This document shows positions 1 through 8,497 of a stretch of 64,000 bases of DNA, in pieces. The notes under the pieces are model-generated. The model was not told the origin of the DNA, did not search any database, and saw nothing but the letters and a program-made list of their open reading frames with translations. Position numbers and translations under genes: made by a program. The DNA comes from Ephemeroptericola cinctiostellae (GTDB lineage Bacteria; Pseudomonadota; Gammaproteobacteria; Burkholderiales; Burkholderiaceae), in the NCBI RefSeq assembly GCF_003339525.1, contig NZ_CP031124.1, positions 1,798,001-1,862,000 of the forward strand, read 5' to 3'. Each line of letters begins with the position of its first letter. The first letter of the stretch is position 1.

Positions 1-2
1 CC

Positions 3-866
3 GCCGATGATGTGAGTTATGCATTTAAATACGTGAATGGCCACCCACAAAACACTCAATATGATTTATCAACGGTCATGTCTTTTGGTGTGCTCGCTGA
101 AGTGCAAACAGGTTTTCCTGTGTTGATGTCTGAATTCACATTGGCCACAGCGATTCGTACAGCCGCACAATCTGTGATGTCTGCCCGCCTGCTTGCTCGA
201 AAAAATGCACGTTCTATGGCATTGATTGGCAATGGTGCGCAAAGTGAATTTCAGGCCATCGCCTTTCATCACGTGTTGGGCATCAACGAAGTGCGCCTAT
301 TTGACATCGACAGCGAGGCCACTGATAAATTGATCAATAATTTAAAAGCATTTCCTGAGCTCAACATCATCCGTGCCGCGTCAACCGCTGATGCCGTCCG
401 TGGAGCAGACATCGTGACCACAGTCACCGCAGACAAAGCATACGCCACCATCATCACCCCTGAGATGATCGAACCGGGCATGCATTTAAATGCAGTGGGC
501 GGCGATTGCCCTGGCAAAACAGAATTGCACGCCGATGTGTTATTAAAAGGCAAAGTTTTCGTTGAATTCGAACCCCAAAGCCGCATTGAGGGCGACATTC
601 AACAGATGCCTGCTGACTTCCCTGTCATCGAGCTGTGGCAAGTGTTGAATGGTCACATCAGCGGCCGTGACAACAATGAACAGGTCACCATTTTTGATTC
701 GGTTGGTTTTGCATTAGAAGATTTCAGCACACTGGCTTATGTACATAAAATTTCAACACAATATGGCATTGGCCGCACCATCGATTTGATTCCAGAATTC
801 AACAATCCAAAAGACTTGTTTGGTTTCATTCGACAAGGCCAAGCCATACAAAAAAATGTGGCCTAA
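3..866 (+). CDS. ornithine cyclodeaminase family protein (5' end outside window)
   Basis: The reading frame is open to the window edge, so the N-terminus is missing; a GTG at 12 is only an internal candidate start. The 288 visible codons cover the Rossmann-type NAD-binding part (ALIGNGAQSEFQAIAF, near residues 70-85 of the visible part) and the C-terminal half of the ornithine cyclodeaminase / mu-crystallin family, whose members are about 350 residues. Family members deaminate and cyclise ornithine to proline plus ammonia using bound NAD+; some are instead imine reductases or alanine dehydrogenases. A CtlX-type citrulline hydrolase is encoded at 2271-3200 on the other strand, which fits ornithine as substrate because that enzyme would make it. 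The gene converges on the glycerate kinase and shares a bidirectional terminator with it. Confidence 0.85.
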   Translation, partial: ADDVSYAFKYVNGHPQNTQYDLSTVMSFGVLAEVQTGFPVLMSEFTLATAIRTAAQSVMSARLLARKNARSMALIGNGAQSEFQAIAFHHVLGINEVRLFDIDSEATDKLINNLKAFPELNIIRAASTADAVRGADIVTTVTADKAYATIITPEMIEPGMHLNAVGGDCPGKTELHADVLLKGKVFVEFEPQSRIEGDIQQMPADFPVIELWQVLNGHISGRDNNEQVTIFDSVGFALEDFSTLAYVHKISTQYGIGRTIDLIPEFNNPKDLFGFIRQGQAIQKNVA

Positions 867-888
867 TTCATATACATAACACACTTTA

Positions 889-920
889 AAAAAGCCCTCA
901 GCATCAGCAGAGGGCTTTTT
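889..920. terminator. bidirectional Rho-independent terminator
   Basis: An 11-bp perfect stem (889-899 with 910-920) has A-runs on one side and T-runs on the other. It lies between two convergent genes and can serve both. Confidence 0.8.
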
Positions 921-991
921 CACCCATTCAACTATGGGATTAAATATAATGATTTGAATCAAAAACTTTGCTTTAAAAACCAAATTTAACT

Positions 992-2167
992 CTATTTTTG
1001 TGTTTCTGTTTTTTGGTTGCAATGATCCGTCAATCGCATTCCCATTGCCAATGCAGCGGCAACATTTCGAGCCGTGGTGCGCACATTCATTTGTGCCTCA
1101 CTCAAAGCTTCAGGCACTGTACATGGGCGACTCACAATAGAAAATGCCGCATCAATGCCATGTTCATGTATTGCGCGAGCCCCTTCACCAAAGCAGCCCG
1201 CCATGGCAACCACGGGGACCCCCAATCGTTGCGCAACCCGAGCAACACCAATCGGGGTTTTACCGTGAATAGTCTGACCATCCAGCCGCCCTTCTCCTGT
1301 GATGACCAAATCGGCCCCTCCCATGGCTTCCGTCAACCCCACTGCATCCATCACCATTTCACTGCCAGGGCGCAAATGGCCATTCAAAAACACCATCATC
1401 GCAGCCGAAATACCACCGCCCGCCCCCGCCCCCTCCATCGACAGCACATCAATGCCAGTATCGCGCCTGATACAGGCGGCAAAATGGCGCAAGTTACAAT
1501 CAAGTTGTTCGATCATGGCCGAACTTGCACCCTTTTGCGGACCAAATACCACCGATGCACCCATTGGCCCCACCAGCGGATTGGTCACATCGCACGCAAT
1601 TTCAAATACAGCATGTGCCACACGTGGATCTAAGGTCGAAACATCAATGCGTTGTAAATCCGCCAAACCCGCACCACCGAAAGCAATTTGCTCGCCCTTG
1701 TCATCCAACAGCTTAATTCCTAAGGCTTGCAACATTCCAGCTCCGCCATCATTCGTTGCGCTACCACCGACACCCAACACAAACCGACTCACACCCAACT
1801 CCAGTGCGTCAAGAATCAACTCGCCCACACCAAAACTGGTGGCCAGCATTGGGTTTCGTTGTTCGGGCAAAACCAACTCCAAACCGCTCGCCGCAGCCAT
1901 TTCGATGACTGCGGTTTGACCATCACCCGTGAGACCGTAAAAAGCATCGACGGGCTGACCCAAAGGCCCCGTGACCATTTGGTGCAACATGCGACCACCC
2001 GTGGCATCGATGATCGCCCTTACCGTTCCCTCACCCCCATCCGCAACAGGTATTTTAATGTAATGCGCTTGTGGAAAAATTTCTTTAAATCCATCCTCAA
2101 TCGCCGTCGCCACATCCATGGCGGATAAACTTTCTTTGAATGAATCTGGTGCTATCACTATTTTCAT
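992..2167 (-). CDS. glycerate kinase (GlxK/GarK family)
   Basis: The 391-residue protein opens with the family signature MKIVIAPDSFKESL and contains the glycine-rich GVGGSATNDGG loop and DLVITGEGRLDGQT, all typical of the glycerate kinase type 1 family (about 380 residues). The enzyme phosphorylates D-glycerate to 2- or 3-phosphoglycerate; which isomer is made cannot be read from the sequence. The frame stays open upstream to 2266, but the start at 2167 is preceded by GGAGGA and matches the family N-terminus. It lies about 100 bp downstream of the CtlX-type gene on the same strand and may be co-transcribed with it. No tartronate semialdehyde or glycolate genes are nearby, so its metabolic context is unclear. 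Confidence 0.9.
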   Translation of the reverse strand: MKIVIAPDSFKESLSAMDVATAIEDGFKEIFPQAHYIKIPVADGGEGTVRAIIDATGGRMLHQMVTGPLGQPVDAFYGLTGDGQTAVIEMAAASGLELVLPEQRNPMLATSFGVGELILDALELGVSRFVLGVGGSATNDGGAGMLQALGIKLLDDKGEQIAFGGAGLADLQRIDVSTLDPRVAHAVFEIACDVTNPLVGPMGASVVFGPQKGASSAMIEQLDCNLRHFAACIRRDTGIDVLSMEGAGAGGGISAAMMVFLNGHLRPGSEMVMDAVGLTEAMGGADLVITGEGRLDGQTIHGKTPIGVARVAQRLGVPVVAMAGCFGEGARAIHEHGIDAAFSIVSRPCTVPEALSEAQMNVRTTARNVAAALAMGMRLTDHCNQKTETQK

Positions 2168-2270
2168 AACATCCTCCGCTTGAACTGCAAGTTTAGCTGA
2201 ACATGCTGGAATGTGCTGTTTAAAGACATGCCATTGATAAAACAACGGCTTTCTTTGATCGATCAAACCC

Positions 2271-3200
2271 TCATCGAGGTGTTAAATGTACCCCTGCAAT
2301 CATGCAACGCACCGAACCGCCCGCCAATTCAATGGTCGGAATCTGAAGCGGCAACAACTCAGCACTTTTTTTGATCACAGCAATTTGTTCTGCCGTTAAA
2401 GATTTCAGTGCACGTTCAGACAACACCAAGACACGGCCACTTTTACCCGTCATTTCCAAGGCATTGCCTGCAAATTCAGCAATTTGCGCCAAACTCAACT
2501 CAATCACATCGCGCCCACTGTGGCGCAGACGCATTTCAACCTCTGTTCGTCGCACAGGGTCTGCGATCAAATCCAAGCAAATCATGGCGTATTCAAGACC
2601 AATGGCCATCATGACATTGGTATGATACACAGGCGTGCCATTTTGGTCTGCGGTATCAAATGCCATCGGCTCATAACCAAAACTGGTGCAAAAACGTTCT
2701 AAAATGACAGGATCAGCGCGCTTTGATTGACCCACATAAGCCACACGTTCAATGTGGTCGAACACCATCACACCGGTGCCTTCCAAAAATAAATGATCGT
2801 ACTCCAAACCTGAATAATCAACAATTTCCTGCACACGATAATGCTGCTTAAGCATCTCCATCACATCATGCCGACGCTCCCGGCGTCGACTGGGTGAATA
2901 CATCGGGTACATGGCAACGCGCCCACCTTGGTGGGTTGAAAACCAATTGTTTGGAAACACCGAATCGGGCGTATCGTATTCACCAAAATCATCAAAAACG
3001 TGAACCGTGATGCCCACATCCGCCATTTTTTGAATGGCTTGATCAAACTCCACGCGCGCTTGAGCGGCAATGTTTTCAGCGGCATCATTTGCACGGATCG
3101 ATTGAAAAGCGTTGTCAGCGGCTGTTTCTGGGTTTGATATAAAGTGATGCGGTCGAATCATGACTGCTGCTGCGGGTGATTGAATGTACTGGAATAACAT
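2271..3200 (-). CDS. ctlX: CtlX-type citrulline hydrolase (amidinotransferase/deiminase fold)
   Basis: The 309-residue protein belongs to the guanidine-modifying superfamily. It has FPNNWFSTH near residue 82, LFLEGTG near 137, a probable catalytic His in YHTNVMM (about 193) and the catalytic Cys in GGSVRCM (about 299). This arrangement is that of CtlX-like proteins, which hydrolyse citrulline to ornithine, CO2 and ammonia; arginine deiminase or dimethylarginine hydrolase activity are weaker alternatives. The frame can be extended to a TTG at 3212, but the ATG at 3200 has GAGG eight bases upstream. An ornithine cyclodeaminase-type gene lies at the window edge, suggesting citrulline to ornithine to proline catabolism. 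Confidence 0.75.
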   Translation of the reverse strand: MLFQYIQSPAAAVMIRPHHFISNPETAADNAFQSIRANDAAENIAAQARVEFDQAIQKMADVGITVHVFDDFGEYDTPDSVFPNNWFSTHQGGRVAMYPMYSPSRRRERRHDVMEMLKQHYRVQEIVDYSGLEYDHLFLEGTGVMVFDHIERVAYVGQSKRADPVILERFCTSFGYEPMAFDTADQNGTPVYHTNVMMAIGLEYAMICLDLIADPVRRTEVEMRLRHSGRDVIELSLAQIAEFAGNALEMTGKSGRVLVLSERALKSLTAEQIAVIKKSAELLPLQIPTIELAGGSVRCMIAGVHLTPR

Positions 3201-3418
3201 GCATGTCCTCAAGTGGTTGTGTGGATGAATTTAATGCTGAGTCGTAAAGAAACTCATCTAAAATGGATTAATCAATCCACAGCCATTCTACAAGTTCGAT
3301 CACCGCACATAAATGTCCAAAATAGAAAAAACAGGTCGGAAAAAGGACAATCATCGATGACTTGACTTCATTCATTATTTAATTCCCCCCATTCATCACT
3401 TGTGAATTGATTGTGAAT

Positions 3419-3448
3419 TAAAAAACGAGCTTTATCAGCTCGTTTTTT
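3419..3448. terminator. terminator downstream of leuA
   Basis: The inverted repeat AAAAAACGAGC / GCTCGTTTTTT with a seven-base loop lies about 50 bp after the leuA stop codon. It is flanked by A- and T-runs. Confidence 0.85.
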
Positions 3449-3495
3449 AATTAAATCCAATCAACCACTATTCAGCGGGACTCATTTCAATGCGC

Positions 3496-5229
3496 TCATG
3501 ACTCAATGGCCACCACCCCACTTCGGTTGATGCCTGACACCACAGCAATCAACGATGCAGTCACAATGTTTTCATGAATGCCCACACCATACGCGGGTGA
3601 AAAGTCAGCATGAGCCACTTGTACATAACATGCCGCTTGCGCGTTTTCACCCGCTTGATCGCTGTGAATGTCATGTTCAGAATAATGACCAACGGAAAAT
3701 TTTGTACCCAATGAAGCATTCAAAGCTTGTACAAAGGCAGACAACGGGCCATTGCCCCGACCTTCAATCACACGGTCTTCACCATTGACTTTAATTTGGG
3801 CACGCAATGTTTCCACACCCGTGTGATGGCTGATGGTGTGGTCGATGTATTCAACAGGCGTTTTGCGCTCGATGAACTCCTCAACAAAAACTTCGTGGAT
3901 CTGTTCGCTCGACAATTCGCGCCCAGTATCATCGGCCAAGACCTGAACCGCACGCGCCACTTCCACTTGCAATAAACGAGGCAAGGTCAAGTCGTAATCG
4001 CGTTCAAGCAAATAGGCCATGCCGCCTTTGCCCGATTGGGCATTCACGCGAATCACCGCCTCATAGCTGCGGCCCAAATCAGCAGGATCAATCGGCAAAT
4101 ATGGCACTTCCCACATGATGGTGTCACCATCGGCCGCCGCTTCGCGGTCTTTTTGACGGGTTAAACCTTTTTTAATTGCATCTTGATGAGAACCCGAAAA
4201 AGCAGTGAAAACCAACTCACCCGCCCAAGGATGACGCGCGCCCACAGGCAACTGTGTGCACTCCTCAGCGATTCGAATGACTTCATTAATGTTTGAATAA
4301 TCAACTTCAGGATCAATGCCTTGTGACCACAAATTAATGGCCAAATTAACCAAACACACATTGCCCGTGCGCTCACCATTACCAAACAAACAACCTTCAA
4401 CGCGATCCGCACCAGCCAAAATTGCTAATTCGCTACATGCTGTTCCTGTGCCACGGTCATTGTGCGGATGAACACTGATGATCGCAGATTCACGGTTGGC
4501 CAAATGTGTGTGCATCCATTCGATTTGATCCGCAAATACGTTGGGTGTCGCCACTTCGATGGTTGTTGGCAAATTCAAAATGACTTTATTGTCTGGCGTT
4601 GCACCCCACTCGGACATGACCGCTTCGCAAATTTCTTTTGAAAATTCGAGTTCAGTCATGCTGAAAGTTTCTGGTGAATACTCCAAACGCCATTGGGTTT
4701 GTGCACAGACATCTGCAGGCAACGCAGCCAAAGCGGCTTTGATGTCTTGGATGCCTTTGACCGCAATCTCAACTGTTTCGGCTTTGGTTTTGTTGTATAC
4801 CACTTCACGGAACAATGGGCTGGTCGCGTTGTACACATGCACAATCGCATTTTTTGCACCCACAAGCGATTCAACAGTGCGATTAATCAAATCAGTGCGC
4901 GCTTGTGTGAGCGCCTGAATCGTCACATCATCAGGAATGCGTTTTTCTTCGATGAGCTTACGAACAAAATCAAACTCAATTTGCGAAGCTGAAGGAAAGC
5001 CAATTTCAATTTCTTTGTAACCAATTTGAACCAACAAATCAAACATTTTGAGTTTTTTATCGATGTCCATTGGGTCAATCAACGATTGATTGCCATCGCG
5101 TAAGTCGGTGGACAACCAAATAGGTGCTTTGGTCAACACATTGTTGGGCCAGCGGCGATTGGGTAAGTCGATTTGCGGGTATGGACGGTATTTTTTGGAT
5201 GGGTCCATGGTTTTAAAAGTCGTATTCAT
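3496..5229 (-). CDS. leuA: 2-isopropylmalate synthase (long, type 2 LeuA)
   Basis: The 577-residue enzyme condenses acetyl-CoA with 2-ketoisovalerate, the first committed step of leucine synthesis. The N-terminus has the long-form motif RRWPNN followed by WLSTDLRDGNQSLIDPM, giving the metal-binding Asp and catalytic Arg of the HMGL-like TIM barrel. SVHPHNDRGTG supplies the metal-binding His pair. The C-terminal LeuA regulatory domain runs to the end (about residues 440-577, including GPLSAFVQAL) and should bind leucine for feedback inhibition. It is monocistronic here, preceded by a leucine-rich leader peptide and attenuator and followed by a terminator. The ATG at 5229 agrees with the family start. 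Confidence 0.95.
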   Translation of the reverse strand: MNTTFKTMDPSKKYRPYPQIDLPNRRWPNNVLTKAPIWLSTDLRDGNQSLIDPMDIDKKLKMFDLLVQIGYKEIEIGFPSASQIEFDFVRKLIEEKRIPDDVTIQALTQARTDLINRTVESLVGAKNAIVHVYNATSPLFREVVYNKTKAETVEIAVKGIQDIKAALAALPADVCAQTQWRLEYSPETFSMTELEFSKEICEAVMSEWGATPDNKVILNLPTTIEVATPNVFADQIEWMHTHLANRESAIISVHPHNDRGTGTACSELAILAGADRVEGCLFGNGERTGNVCLVNLAINLWSQGIDPEVDYSNINEVIRIAEECTQLPVGARHPWAGELVFTAFSGSHQDAIKKGLTRQKDREAAADGDTIMWEVPYLPIDPADLGRSYEAVIRVNAQSGKGGMAYLLERDYDLTLPRLLQVEVARAVQVLADDTGRELSSEQIHEVFVEEFIERKTPVEYIDHTISHHTGVETLRAQIKVNGEDRVIEGRGNGPLSAFVQALNASLGTKFSVGHYSEHDIHSDQAGENAQAACYVQVAHADFSPAYGVGIHENIVTASLIAVVSGINRSGVVAIES

Positions 5230-5337
5230 TGATAAGTCCTTGGGTGCTATATTTTGTGCGGTTGTGTCACAAAAATATCTGGTTGACCAAATATGTAGGT
5301 ATTACATTTTTGGAGCAGTCGCAAATGCAAAAAAACA

Positions 5338-5380
5338 AAAAACCTCGGCACAGCATTTGCTGGATTAAGCCGAGGTTTGA
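5338..5380 (-). terminator. leuA attenuator terminator
   Basis: A strong stem pairs 5341-5349 (AACCTCGGC) with 5369-5377 (GCCGAGGTT), with an inner CAGC/GCTG stem-loop. On the minus strand it is followed by a U-rich run. It sits about 20 bases after the leucine-rich leader ORF and about 110 bases before leuA, the expected place for a transcription attenuator. Confidence 0.85.
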
Positions 5381-5397
5381 TACAAAGCGGTAAAGAG

Positions 5398-5496
5398 TTA
5401 CTTCATCGTTGTTACGCGCGCAAACGTCGGCTGACGGCTTAGTAATAAAGCAGTCAGCGCAAGTAGCAAAACGAAAGAATAAGTTAATGTGGTCAT
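5398..5496 (-). CDS. leuL: leu operon leader peptide
   Basis: This 32-codon ORF encodes eight leucines, including two LLL runs (residues 10-12 and 17-19). It uses the rarer leucine codons TTA and CTA as well as CTT, TTG and CTG. It is directly upstream of a terminator hairpin and leuA, the arrangement of ribosome-mediated leucine attenuation: a stall at Leu codons when charged tRNA-Leu is scarce would block the terminator. A GAGGA sequence lies just before the ATG. A TTGAAT-17-TATAGT pair (5526-5531 and 5503-5508, minus strand) would start transcription almost at the ATG, so the message might be nearly leaderless; that promoter assignment is uncertain. Confidence 0.8.
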   Translation of the reverse strand: MTTLTYSFVLLLALTALLLSRQPTFARVTTMK

Positions 5497-5667
5497 GTCC
5501 TCACTATAAAACAGAATCCTAAAAAATTCAAGCCCCTATTCCCCCTCTGCAATGTTTTGGTAGAAATTATTCATATAATCGACAACAGAAGATTTGAACT
5601 ATGCATGAGCAATGCATGGTTTACAATTTACATTTGAATCATCACATCCACTGCATTTAATTTACCC

Positions 5668-6348
5668 ATGACACCGACTGCTCCAAAAACAATTCCAACG
5701 TTAGCACCTGTTTTATATTCATTTAGACGCTGCCCTTATGCAATGCGCGCTCGCTTGGCTTTGGCCTATGCACAACAAACAACCATCATTCGAGAAATCA
5801 CACTCAAAAACAAACCCCATGCCATGCTCACCCTCAGCCCCAAAGGCACCGTTCCCGTGTTGCATTTGATGGATGGAGGCGTATTGGAGGAAAGTCGGGA
5901 CATCATGATGTGGGCCCTTCATGCTCATGACCCTTTTGGCTTACTGGCTGGTGATGTGTGCGAAATGCACTCTTTATTAGACAAAAATGATGGCGATTTT
6001 AAATTTTGGTTAGATCGGTACAAATACCCAGAACGTTTTTCAGCCGAGAAAACCCGTGACACCTCGTTTGCTCGTCAGAAAGCAGAGGTGTTTCTCTCAG
6101 AACTTGAACTTCGTTTAAGTCGGCAATGTTATTTGTTTGGAGAAAAAATCACACTGGCAGACATTGGCGTGATGCCTTTCGTTCGTCAATTTGCCAGTGT
6201 GGAACCAGAATGGTTTAAGCATGCACCGTATGCCGCAGTGCGACAGTGGTTAAACAATGGGTTGGCTTCACCTGTTTTTACACACATCATGGAAAAATTT
6301 AAACCGTGGCAAGAAGGCGATGCCCCTGTGTATTTGGCATTTTTATAA
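5668..6348 (+). CDS. glutathione S-transferase family protein
   Basis: The 226-residue protein has a thioredoxin-fold N-terminal domain with LYSFRRCPYAMRARLAL (Cys about residue 22, CPYA motif), the cis-Pro region GTVPVLHL and the ESRDIM glutathione-binding segment. An all-helical C-terminal domain follows (DIGVMPFVRQFA near 165). The single Cys in CPYA recalls omega-class or glutaredoxin-2-like GSTs, which act as thiol transferases or deglutathionylating enzymes. The substrate cannot be inferred. It is divergent from the leu leader and stands alone, ending at a terminator. Confidence 0.85.
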   Translation: MTPTAPKTIPTLAPVLYSFRRCPYAMRARLALAYAQQTTIIREITLKNKPHAMLTLSPKGTVPVLHLMDGGVLEESRDIMMWALHAHDPFGLLAGDVCEMHSLLDKNDGDFKFWLDRYKYPERFSAEKTRDTSFARQKAEVFLSELELRLSRQCYLFGEKITLADIGVMPFVRQFASVEPEWFKHAPYAAVRQWLNNGLASPVFTHIMEKFKPWQEGDAPVYLAFL

Positions 6349-6389
6349 TGCGCCCACAATACCATCATTCTTTTTACTTTGAACCTTAA

Positions 6390-6427
6390 AAAAACCGCTA
6401 TTTTCTAAAATGAAAATGGCGGTTTTT
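6390..6427. terminator. bidirectional terminator between GST gene and sugar ABC operon
   Basis: The stem pairs 6390-6405 with 6412-6427 (AAAAACCGCTATTTTC with GAAAATGGCGGTTTTT, one imperfect pair). It has A- and T-rich flanks and lies between convergent genes. Confidence 0.85.
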
Positions 6428-6495
6428 CTGTCACGCATCATTTTAATGCATGGCAGTAAACGCTTAAAACATTGCTTAAAATCTTGATTCAGACA

Positions 6496-7299
6496 TTATG
6501 CACGCACATCCTCAGGAATATCTTCAGGGGCAATTGCACCCGTCATGATCGCAACTGTATCAGACATGTTGATTTTTTTCGGATCAACAATCGCAGCGCG
6601 CTTACCCAAACGTTGAATGTGAATCCGATCCGCAATTTCAAACACGTGTGGCATGTTGTGGCTGATCAAAATTACAGGCAAACCACGATCACGCACACGG
6701 CGAATCAATTCAAGCACCATATTGCCCTCTTTCACGCCCAATGCCGCTGTGGGCTCGTCAAGAATCACAACGTGTTGCGCAAATGCAGCGGCACGTGACA
6801 CAGCAACGCACTGACGTTGACCACCCGACAATGTTTCAACCGCTTGGGTCATGGAACGAATGCCAACTTTAAGGTCATTCATGCGTGCAACGCTTTCTGA
6901 GAGCATTTTCTTCTTGTCAATCATCTTGAAAAAACTGCCCAAAAAGCCAGGTCGCAAGATTTCACGGCCTAAAAACAAATTCTCAGCGATGGTCATTGCA
7001 GGTGCAACCGCCAATTCTTGATACACCGTTTCAATGCCACGACGGCGCGCATCGATCGGGCTTTTAAAATGAATGGTCTCGCCATCCAATTTAATCACGC
7101 CTTCATCAGGCACAATTGCACCCGACAATGCTTTAATCAACGAGGATTTACCCGCACCATTGTCGCCAATGACCGCCAAAATTTCACCCGCTTTGAGGTC
7201 AAAATCCGCGCCATCAATGGCGGTCACAGAGCCGTAACGCTTGACCAAACCGCGTGCTTGCAAAACGATGTTATCGTTTGATGAGTGAGATGTGCTCAT
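6496..7299 (-). CDS. frcA: sugar ABC transporter ATP-binding protein (FrcA-like)
   Basis: The 267-residue protein is a single nucleotide-binding domain: Walker A GDNGAGKSS (about 45), Q-loop VYQEL, signature LSGGQRQ (about 150) and Walker B VVILDEPTAALG. Its length fits FrcA-type proteins, which carry one ATPase domain rather than the fused pair of RbsA or XylG. It should power import together with the permease 5 bp upstream and the binding protein further up. An AAAGG ribosome site precedes the ATG. Fructose is the best family guess, but ribose or another sugar is possible. Confidence 0.85.
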   Translation of the reverse strand: MSTSHSSNDNIVLQARGLVKRYGSVTAIDGADFDLKAGEILAVIGDNGAGKSSLIKALSGAIVPDEGVIKLDGETIHFKSPIDARRRGIETVYQELAVAPAMTIAENLFLGREILRPGFLGSFFKMIDKKKMLSESVARMNDLKVGIRSMTQAVETLSGGQRQCVAVSRAAAFAQHVVILDEPTAALGVKEGNMVLELIRRVRDRGLPVILISHNMPHVFEIADRIHIQRLGKRAAIVDPKKINMSDTVAIMTGAIAPEDIPEDVRA

Positions 7300-7304
7300 G
7301 GCGA

Positions 7305-8261
7305 TTAACCTTTCTTTTTGGTCATTTGATCAACGGTTACGGCAAGAATCACCAAAATACCCGTGATGAGAATTTGAAACACGGAGGGAACACCCATCAA
7401 CGTCAGGCCATTGCGGAATACACCCACAATCAACACACCAATCAAAGTGCCCAAGACCAAGCCACGACCACCAAATAAACTTGTACCACCCAACACCACA
7501 GCGGTGATCGAATCCAAGTTATCGGTTTGACCCGCTTGCGGGTCGCCCACACCAAGGCGTGCAACAGACAACAAAGCTGCAATGCCATAAAACAAACCCG
7601 CCAAAGAATACACACCGAGCAATACTTTGTTGGTGGCAATACCCGTTAAACGTGCGGCTTCAGGGTTGTTACCAACGGCATAAATGTGACGTCCAGGTGA
7701 AGTGTCACGCAAGAAAATCCATGTGATGAGGTACAAAGCCAACATCAACACCGCACCATACGCCACATTGGTACCACCGATGGAGAATGTCGTGCCGAGA
7801 AACAACATCGACTGTGGGATGTCCGTTACCGTTTGACCATTTGAGTACAATTGAGTGATGGCAAACACGATGTTCAGCATACCCAAAGTCACGATGAATG
7901 CAGGTAAACGCACACGGGTCACCAACATGCCGTTGACATAGCCAATCAAAACACACACCAAAATACCCGCCAACACAGCAACTGCTGGGTTCAAACCCAA
8001 TGCTGTGGCAAATTTGGTCATGATGATGGAGCCGAGCGCCATCGCCATACCACATGACAAATCAATGCCTGCGGTTAAAATGATGAGCGTTTGACCAATG
8101 GCAATCACACCAATCACCATCACCTGTTGCAAGATTAAAGAAAAATTCTGACCTGATAAAAAACGATCAGATTGAGTGGCAAAGAAAATGCACGCCCCCA
8201 GCAACGCAATAAATGCGCCCATTATGGGATTGGCGTACAAACTTTTAAGTTTTGGATTCAT
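7305..8261 (-). CDS. frcC: sugar ABC transporter permease (FrcC/RbsC family)
   Basis: The 318-residue inner-membrane permease has about eight to ten hydrophobic segments and the family motifs GIDLSCGMAMALGS and AVVLGGTSLFGGRG seen in RbsC-like permeases. The start is placed at the ATG at 8261 because GGGGGA lies six bases upstream; an in-frame extension to 8282 has no such site. It lies between the binding-protein and ATPase genes, in the order binding protein, permease, ATPase, and a hairpin separates it from the binding-protein gene. Confidence 0.87.
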   Translation of the reverse strand: MNPKLKSLYANPIMGAFIALLGACIFFATQSDRFLSGQNFSLILQQVMVIGVIAIGQTLIILTAGIDLSCGMAMALGSIIMTKFATALGLNPAVAVLAGILVCVLIGYVNGMLVTRVRLPAFIVTLGMLNIVFAITQLYSNGQTVTDIPQSMLFLGTTFSIGGTNVAYGAVLMLALYLITWIFLRDTSPGRHIYAVGNNPEAARLTGIATNKVLLGVYSLAGLFYGIAALLSVARLGVGDPQAGQTDNLDSITAVVLGGTSLFGGRGLVLGTLIGVLIVGVFRNGLTLMGVPSVFQILITGILVILAVTVDQMTKKKG

Positions 8262-8450
8262 AATTCCCCCGATGAATGTCAAAAAAAGCGTCGCTTTTTT
8301 AGATTCTTATAATGCATCACCTAACACTGTCACTGCACTGGACACACGGTGTTCGATGGCAGAGAGGTGAGTAAAACCCAATGACTTTACCCACCCCTAT
8401 TGCATGTGATGATGCTATTGCTTGAAACAATATTCCATGTATTAAAAAAT

Positions 8451-8483
8451 AAGGAAGAGAGAGGAGTATCCTCCCCCTTCCTT
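8451..8483 (-). terminator. hairpin between binding-protein and permease genes
   Basis: AAGGAAG (8451-8457) pairs with CTTCCTT (8477-8483), with a further GAGGA/TCCTC stem inside. On the minus strand it begins 14 bases after the binding-protein stop and is followed by TTATTTTTT. Such partial terminators or 3'-end protectors commonly let the binding protein be made in excess of the membrane components. Confidence 0.6.
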
Positions 8484-8497
8484 AAAACACATGAAAA

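Noticed and set aside
998..1919. Several plus-strand open frames over 60-210 codons
   Set aside because: They lie antisense to the glycerate kinase gene, whose product is a clear family member.
2168..2266. N-terminal extension of the glycerate kinase
   Set aside because: The extra 33 residues are unlike the family, and the ATG at 2167 has a strong GGAGGA site.
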